DNA of 8,495 nt from Myxococcales bacterium (lineage in GTDB: Bacteria > Myxococcota_A > Polyangia > Palsa-1104), in the NCBI GenBank assembly GCA_023248835.1, contig JAHFDU010000162.1, forward strand, positions 1 through 8,495, read 5' to 3'. A model generated the notes under the pieces. That model was given only the letters and a program-made list of their open reading frames with translations, had not been told where the DNA came from and searched no databases. Both the position numbers and the translations under genes were made by a program. This document shows, one piece after another, positions 5,970 to 8,495 of the stretch. Each line of letters starts with the position of its first letter. Position 1 is the first letter of the stretch.

Positions 5970-6266
5970 TTAGTTGAGCCGCTGCTGAGGATGGCTCAGA
6001 TCGATCGGGAAGCGCGCCGCGTGACCGCGTCGATCGACGATGGTTAATTTGATCGGCAGACTAAAGCCGGAGCCCTCGATGTTTGAGTCTAGGATCTCCG
6101 CGATCAGTGCGTCATTGTGTTGGTCGGATCGGTAGATCCCGCTGACCGTTGAGCCGTTCGTTGCGACGAGTGTGAAGACGAACGGAGGTTCAAACCCCTG
6201 TTCGCGCAGGTGCTTGAGTGCGTCGGCCAATTGTTGGGTAAAATCGGTTTCTTGTCTTTCGCTCAT
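5970..6266 (-). CDS. Hypothetical protein, 98 aa
   Basis: An unrecognised small protein. I chose ATG 6266 because GGAG lies about 8 bases upstream and because residues before it in the longer frame look non-coding. The N-terminal part is an amphipathic helix (TDFTQQLADALKHLREQG). A beta-rich section follows: PPFVFTLVATNGSTVSGIYR, then FSLPIKLTIVDRRGHAARFPIDL. The pattern suggests a small alpha/beta fold without membrane segments. It is the first gene after the promoter at 6451-6480 and lies upstream of the 122-aa gene and the radical-SAM gene on the same strand, so it may be the head of that operon. The upstream untranslated region would be about 180 bases. Confidence 0.6.
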   Translation of the reverse strand: MSERQETDFTQQLADALKHLREQGFEPPFVFTLVATNGSTVSGIYRSDQHNDALIAEILDSNIEGSGFSLPIKLTIVDRRGHAARFPIDLSHPQQRLN

Positions 6267-6568
6267 GGAAATTCTCCACGGCTCTCTTGAGAAGAGCGCA
6301 AAGGTGTCTGTTGCCGTGTACTCACCATGAGAACACCGCATCGAACCCTTGCAGCGAAAGTCCCGGCTCACACCGGTAGTGTCAGTGCACGATTGTGCAT
6401 GCCGACACCTTTTCGTTCCGTTTTCAAGGAACGATGGACTTCATTTCTGCCTAATACCAATTCCGGACAATCACTGTCAAATGAATATCAATATTTCATT
6501 TAATTACGATGGCTTGTCGTGTATAGTCAGCGACGGGGCAGGCGCGAATCTGTAGCACTCGTTCTCTT
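6267..6568. other. Intergenic region with promoter of the minus-strand unit
   Basis: About 300 bases without a gene on either strand, locally AT-rich between 6440 and 6525. It holds the TTGACA-type promoter firing leftwards (6451-6480). I see no RNA gene or riboswitch fold, although the roughly 180-base leader could hold structure I cannot judge by eye. Confidence 0.5.
6451..6480 (-). promoter_or_regulatory. Sigma70-type promoter of the 98-aa to radical-SAM unit
   Basis: On the minus strand TTGACA (6480-6475) is followed after 18 bases by TATTAG (6456-6451), a 4/6 match to the -10. Transcription would begin near 6445 and read through the genes at 6266, 5881 and 5344. The surrounding AT-rich DNA supports the call. 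Confidence 0.55.
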
Positions 6569-6928
6569 TCAGTGCCCCTTGTGTGCGACCCTGTCAGCGG
6601 TTGGGTCGTTTTCTATTGGTGGCTCGGCGATCTGGCATGCCTCCTGCTCAGCTTTTCGCCTGTAATCCGGAATGATAATTTTCAAGACTGGCTTTTGTGC
6701 GACGTGCTCTTCGTCTGCGATCGCTGGCCGACCGACCGCACGATCGAGCACCGAGTTCGCGGCGTTAAGGCGAACGCGCGGATCCGAATTGCCCATGAGT
6801 TCGACGAGCGTTCGGATTGCGGTCTCGCTGTAGACCTGCGCCAGCGCGCGAATCGCGCCAAACTTGCGCGGTCGGCCGGACGGGTTGCCCGATTGGCCAG
6901 GTTTGAAACTTGTTGCCGTTCGACCCAT
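6569..6928 (-). CDS. DUF5681 domain-containing protein
   Basis: A 119-residue protein opening with SFKPGQSGNPSGRPRKFG (residues 7-24), the defining signature of DUF5681. These proteins are often found in prophages and mobile elements and sometimes near terminase genes. A helical section follows, ALAQVYSETAIRTLVELMGN and DPRVRLNAANSVLDRAVGRP, which resembles a HEAT-like helical pair. The acidic tail is VLKIIIPDYRRKAEQE. The start is ATG 6928, backed by the strong site TTAGGAGG about 6 bases upstream; the frame runs on to 6979, but without comparable support. The tail is duplicated as the scrap at 5371-5505. Two 11-base tandem repeats lie just upstream. The biochemical role of the family is not established; DNA packaging or DNA binding is only suggested by the company it keeps. 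Confidence 0.85.
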   Translation of the reverse strand: MGRTATSFKPGQSGNPSGRPRKFGAIRALAQVYSETAIRTLVELMGNSDPRVRLNAANSVLDRAVGRPAIADEEHVAQKPVLKIIIPDYRRKAEQEACQIAEPPIENDPTADRVAHKGH

Positions 6929-6953
6929 GGGACCTCCTAAGAAAGTGCCTGCT

Positions 6954-6974
6954 ATCAGGCGCTGATCAGGCGCT
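6954..6974. repeat. Tandem 11-base direct repeat upstream of DUF5681 gene
   Basis: ATCAGGCGCT occurs at 6954-6963 and again at 6965-6974, an 11-base period equal to one helical turn. It lies 26-46 bases upstream of the DUF5681 start and could be a two-site operator or iteron-like binding site. It may also be a simple tandem duplication. Confidence 0.5.
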
Positions 6975-7101
6975 AACAACCTTGAGTCATTTTACCACGC
7001 CGCCCCGAACCAGCTGCTGAGAATCGGTCGCCCTGCATCTCTGGTGAAGGCGCCAGGCAAATCGTTCGGAACTTGTCCACTACACCCCGCAAAGTTGGGA
7101 G

Positions 7102-7132
7102 AGCCCAGCGATGATTTGTCTTCGGGCTTTTT
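7102..7132 (+). terminator. Weak Rho-independent terminator
   Basis: AGCCC (7102-7106) can pair with GGGCT (7124-7128), followed by a run of T (7128-7132). The loop is long (17 bases), so stability is modest. The preceding GTCCACTACACCCCGCAAAG looks a little like the sequence after a tRNA, so this may be a remnant of an old tRNA locus. It lies ahead of the winged-helix gene and argues that this gene does not start before about 7135. Confidence 0.35.
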
Positions 7133-7142
7133 CATTTCTCCG

Positions 7143-7544
7143 GTGGCCAATGAGAGGACCAGCACCATTAAAAGAGGTGTTGACACCTATATTACAGGTG
7201 ATAGCCTTTCATTTGTGGTTGAGGCGATTTTCGGAAATAGAACCGCAGAAAAGGTTCTGCTCTTCCTGGTGAAGAATGATCAGAGCTATGCGCAGGAGAT
7301 TGCCAATCGAGTGAAGTTGTCGCTCAACTTGGTGCAGCGACAACTCAAACGATTCGAGGCCGCCGGCATCATCGCGGGTCAAGTGCGGGGCCGAATGCGT
7401 TTCTTCTCGCTCAATCCTCGCTATCCGTTCACGCCCGAGCTTCGGGCACTACTCTCGAAGGCGCTCACCTTTCTCCCGGCCAAAGAGCAGGCGATGTACG
7501 ACTCCCAGCGTCGTCGACCACGGAAGAGTGGCAAGCCGCTGTGA
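7143..7544 (+). CDS. Winged helix-turn-helix regulator paired with nucleotidyltransferase
   Basis: A probable ArsR-like winged-helix DNA-binding protein. Reading from GTG 7143 (133 residues), the family-like core begins at VDTYITGDSLSFVVEAIFGN. The helix-turn-helix is at about 33-72 (YAQEIANRVKLS, then recognition helix LNLVQRQLKRFEAAGI) and the wing is GQVRGRMRFFSLNP (79-92). The basic tail includes PELRALLSKALTFL. The start is uncertain. The frame is open from 7044, but a hairpin at 7102-7132 lies inside it. GTG 7143 has no clear ribosome site; ATT 7167 has GAGAGGA ahead of it; GTG 7215 would cut into the conserved core. Its stop overlaps the next gene's GTG by 4 bases, so the two are translationally coupled. 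The likely role is repressor or antitoxin for the pair, inferred from AbiE-like layouts where a wHTH protein precedes a nucleotidyltransferase. Confidence 0.75.
   Translation: MANERTSTIKRGVDTYITGDSLSFVVEAIFGNRTAEKVLLFLVKNDQSYAQEIANRVKLSLNLVQRQLKRFEAAGIIAGQVRGRMRFFSLNPRYPFTPELRALLSKALTFLPAKEQAMYDSQRRRPRKSGKPL
7175..7200 (+). promoter_or_regulatory. Overlapping inverted half-sites around a TTGACA box
   Basis: Three alternating half-sites, AGGTG (7175-7179), CACCT (7184-7188) and AGGTG (7196-7200), enclose TTGACA (7180-7185) and TATATT (7188-7193). Such a cluster would suit autoregulation by the winged-helix protein. The half-sites lie within the reading frame if translation starts at 7143, and no good -10 lies 17 bases after TTGACA, so the promoter itself is doubtful. 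Confidence 0.35.
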
Positions 7545-8098
7545 AAGAAATCTCTCCGAAAACAACGCGAGCGGAGCTGGCCTCGATTGTCTCAGAGGCG
7601 TTGCGTGGACATGGAATCGACTCTGTGCTCGTCGGTGGATCGGTGGTCTCGCTCTACTCCAAAGGGAAGTATGTCACCCATGATCTCGATTTCGTCACCG
7701 CCGAGCTCAAACGAGTCCGCGCCGCACTCGAACCGGCAGGATTTGAATTCGTTGGACGATTGGCATCTCACGTCAGTACCGATTACATCCTCGACTTCGT
7801 CGCGCCACCGCTGGCGATTGGCAACAAGCCGATAGAGAAAACGTCGCTGAAGAAAAATCGCGCTGGATCATTTCGCACGCTGACCGCAACCGATTGCGTA
7901 CTCGACCGCCTCGCTTCGTACTATTTCTGGAACGACGAGCAGGCACTCGAGCAGGCGGTGCTGGTTGCGACGATGCAAAAGATCGACATGGCGGAAGTTG
8001 AGCGCTGGACGCGGGCGGAGGGGACGGTTGTTGGAGCCGCCACCCGTTTCGTCGACAAGCTCAAGATTTTCAGAACGCGGCTAGGAGAACGTCCCTGA
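7541..8098 (+). CDS. Nucleotidyltransferase-fold protein (MNT/AbiEii-like, toxin candidate)
   Basis: A 185-residue protein with the marks of a polymerase-beta-type nucleotidyltransferase: GGS (32-34) in SVLVGGSVVSLYSKG, DLD (D48, D50) in VTHDLDFV, and a third likely metal-binding Asp (D85) in YILDFVAPP. These residues hold the two metal ions and the nucleotide. The C-terminal half (RTLTATDCVLDRLASYYFW, DEQALEQAVLVA) is helical and may bind the substrate, as in AbiEii/MenA-type proteins, although those are usually longer. It begins at GTG 7541, overlapping the stop of the winged-helix gene, so the two are made together. Nucleotidyltransferases in such pairs can act as toxins by modifying tRNA or protein. 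That activity, and a defence role here, are inference. No HEPN partner is present. Confidence 0.78.
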   Translation: MKEISPKTTRAELASIVSEALRGHGIDSVLVGGSVVSLYSKGKYVTHDLDFVTAELKRVRAALEPAGFEFVGRLASHVSTDYILDFVAPPLAIGNKPIEKTSLKKNRAGSFRTLTATDCVLDRLASYYFWNDEQALEQAVLVATMQKIDMAEVERWTRAEGTVVGAATRFVDKLKIFRTRLGERP

Positions 8099-8264
8099 GC
8101 CGTTTTCGTTGCCACGCCTTTGCCACGACGCAGCGGAATTGGCGTCTTTTCGGTGGTACCAGACGGTACGAAACGGACTTGCCACTGCACCGAAAAACCA
8201 AGTGAACTTCGAACGATACATGCGCAAGACCGCGTCGTTGTTCACTTTTCGTTTTTCCTCGTGC

Positions 8265-8289
8265 CCGGGTTCAAGTCCCGGTGGGGTCA
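8265..8289 (+). tRNA. T-arm and acceptor end of a second tRNA: att-like remnant
   Basis: CCGGG-TTCAAGT-CCCGG (8265-8281) is a perfect T arm, followed by a 7-base acceptor strand TGGGGTC and discriminator A (8289). No anticodon arm, D arm or GACCCCA acceptor strand precedes it, so only the last ~25 bases of a tRNA are present. The amino-acid identity cannot be read. It shares only the generic GGGTTCAAGTCCCG with the tRNA-Asp piece at 1095-1108, so the two are not ends of one element. It probably marks the att site of another integrated element. Confidence 0.65.
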
Positions 8290-8299
8290 CTCACCGTAG

Positions 8300-8495
8300 T
8301 GGGCTTGACCCGATTTCACGGACACTCCCCAAAACGCGAAAAGCGTGCAATAGGAGTGTTAAATGGCAAAGCGAATCAAGAGAACATTCAATTCAGAATT
8401 CAAATCGCAAGCCGTTGACTTGGTGCGTCAGAGCGGCAAGGGCGTCTCTCAGGTCGCCCGCGATCTGGACCTCGGAGACTCGGTACTGCGATCCT
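8300..8495 (+). mobile_element. IS3-family insertion sequence, left end (continues beyond window)
   Basis: The element appears to begin with TGGGCTTGACCCGATTTCAC, ending in a GGACA box, similar in style to IS3-family terminal repeats that start with TG. orfA begins 63 bases inside. It inserted 10 bases after the tRNA remnant. The right end and any target duplication lie outside the window, so the exact left boundary is an estimate. Confidence 0.65.
8363..8495 (+). CDS. IS3-family transposase OrfA (N-terminal part)
   Basis: The first 44 codons of an OrfA protein, cut by the window edge. TAGGAG lies 6 bases before ATG 8363. The sequence KRTFNSEFKSQAVDLVRQSG then VSQVARDLDLGDSVLR has the IS3 OrfA helix-turn-helix pattern, which binds the terminal repeats. 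In complete IS3 elements OrfA is joined to the catalytic OrfB by a -1 frameshift. That part cannot be seen here. Confidence 0.85.
   Translation, partial: MAKRIKRTFNSEFKSQAVDLVRQSGKGVSQVARDLDLGDSVLRS

Noticed and set aside
6349..6555. Plus-strand 68-codon frame in the intergenic region
   Set aside because: No ribosome-binding site and an AT-rich tail that coincides with the minus-strand promoter.
1095..8280. GGGTTCAAGTCCCG present at both 1095-1108 and 8267-8280, considered as att direct repeats of one island
   Set aside because: The shared bases are only the conserved T arm. The flanking acceptor strands differ (CCACCCC versus TGGGGTC), so these come from different tRNAs.
8081..8290. Minus-strand frame starting MTPPGLEPGHEE
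   Set aside because: Antisense of the second tRNA T arm; the same type of artefact.
1..8495. CRISPR array or rRNA gene
   Set aside because: No regularly spaced repeat of CRISPR type and no rRNA-like sequence was seen on either strand.

Overview
The window is a mosaic of mobile-element debris and a few intact genes, with moderately high GC (roughly 55-60% by eye). No gene gives a firm taxonomic placement. An intact radical-SAM enzyme of the tetraether/membrane-spanning lipid synthase type, a secreted GH10-like fragment and DUF5681 and ORF6N proteins would fit a soil or sediment bacterium such as an Acidobacteriota or deltaproteobacterial-type lineage. That placement is inference only.

Layout. 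(a) 1-1165: a ribbon-helix-helix regulator behind a good promoter with an operator-like dyad, then a tyrosine integrase that has lost its middle and is frameshifted. Next come the 3' half of a tRNA-Asp(GTC) and a strong hairpin terminator. This is the integrase/attachment end of a decayed integrative element. (b) 1166-2884, minus strand: phage-like cargo consisting of an ORF6N-domain protein, a probably 5'-truncated unrecognised (possibly tail) protein, and a LamG/concanavalin-fold protein broken by one frameshift. (c) 2885-3429: a gene-poor stretch with a hairpin. (d) 3430-3927: the signal peptide and first ~95 residues of a GH10 xylanase-like protein, cut off where it meets the convergent radical-SAM gene. 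(e) 3857-6480, minus strand: a likely transcription unit starting from a promoter at 6451-6480. It holds a 98-aa unknown, a 122-aa unknown, a C-terminal scrap of a DUF5681 protein, and the intact 495-aa radical-SAM protein. (f) 6569-6928: an intact DUF5681 protein, paralogous to the scrap. (g) 7143-8098: a translationally coupled winged-helix regulator and nucleotidyltransferase, a toxin-antitoxin-like pair, with overlapping inverted half-sites near its 5' end. (h) 8265-8495: the T-arm and acceptor end of a second, different tRNA, followed 10 bases later by the left end of an IS3-family element whose orfA runs off the window.

Two tRNA 3' ends, a dead integrase, an IS end, a duplicated DUF5681 gene and several truncated genes indicate repeated insertion and deletion. 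The genes that remain intact and well built are the radical-SAM enzyme, the small unknowns upstream of it, DUF5681, ORF6N and the regulator/nucleotidyltransferase pair. The most interesting point is a putative membrane-spanning-lipid synthase, with all its expected cysteine motifs, sitting in a mobile setting behind small unknown and DUF5681-type genes.
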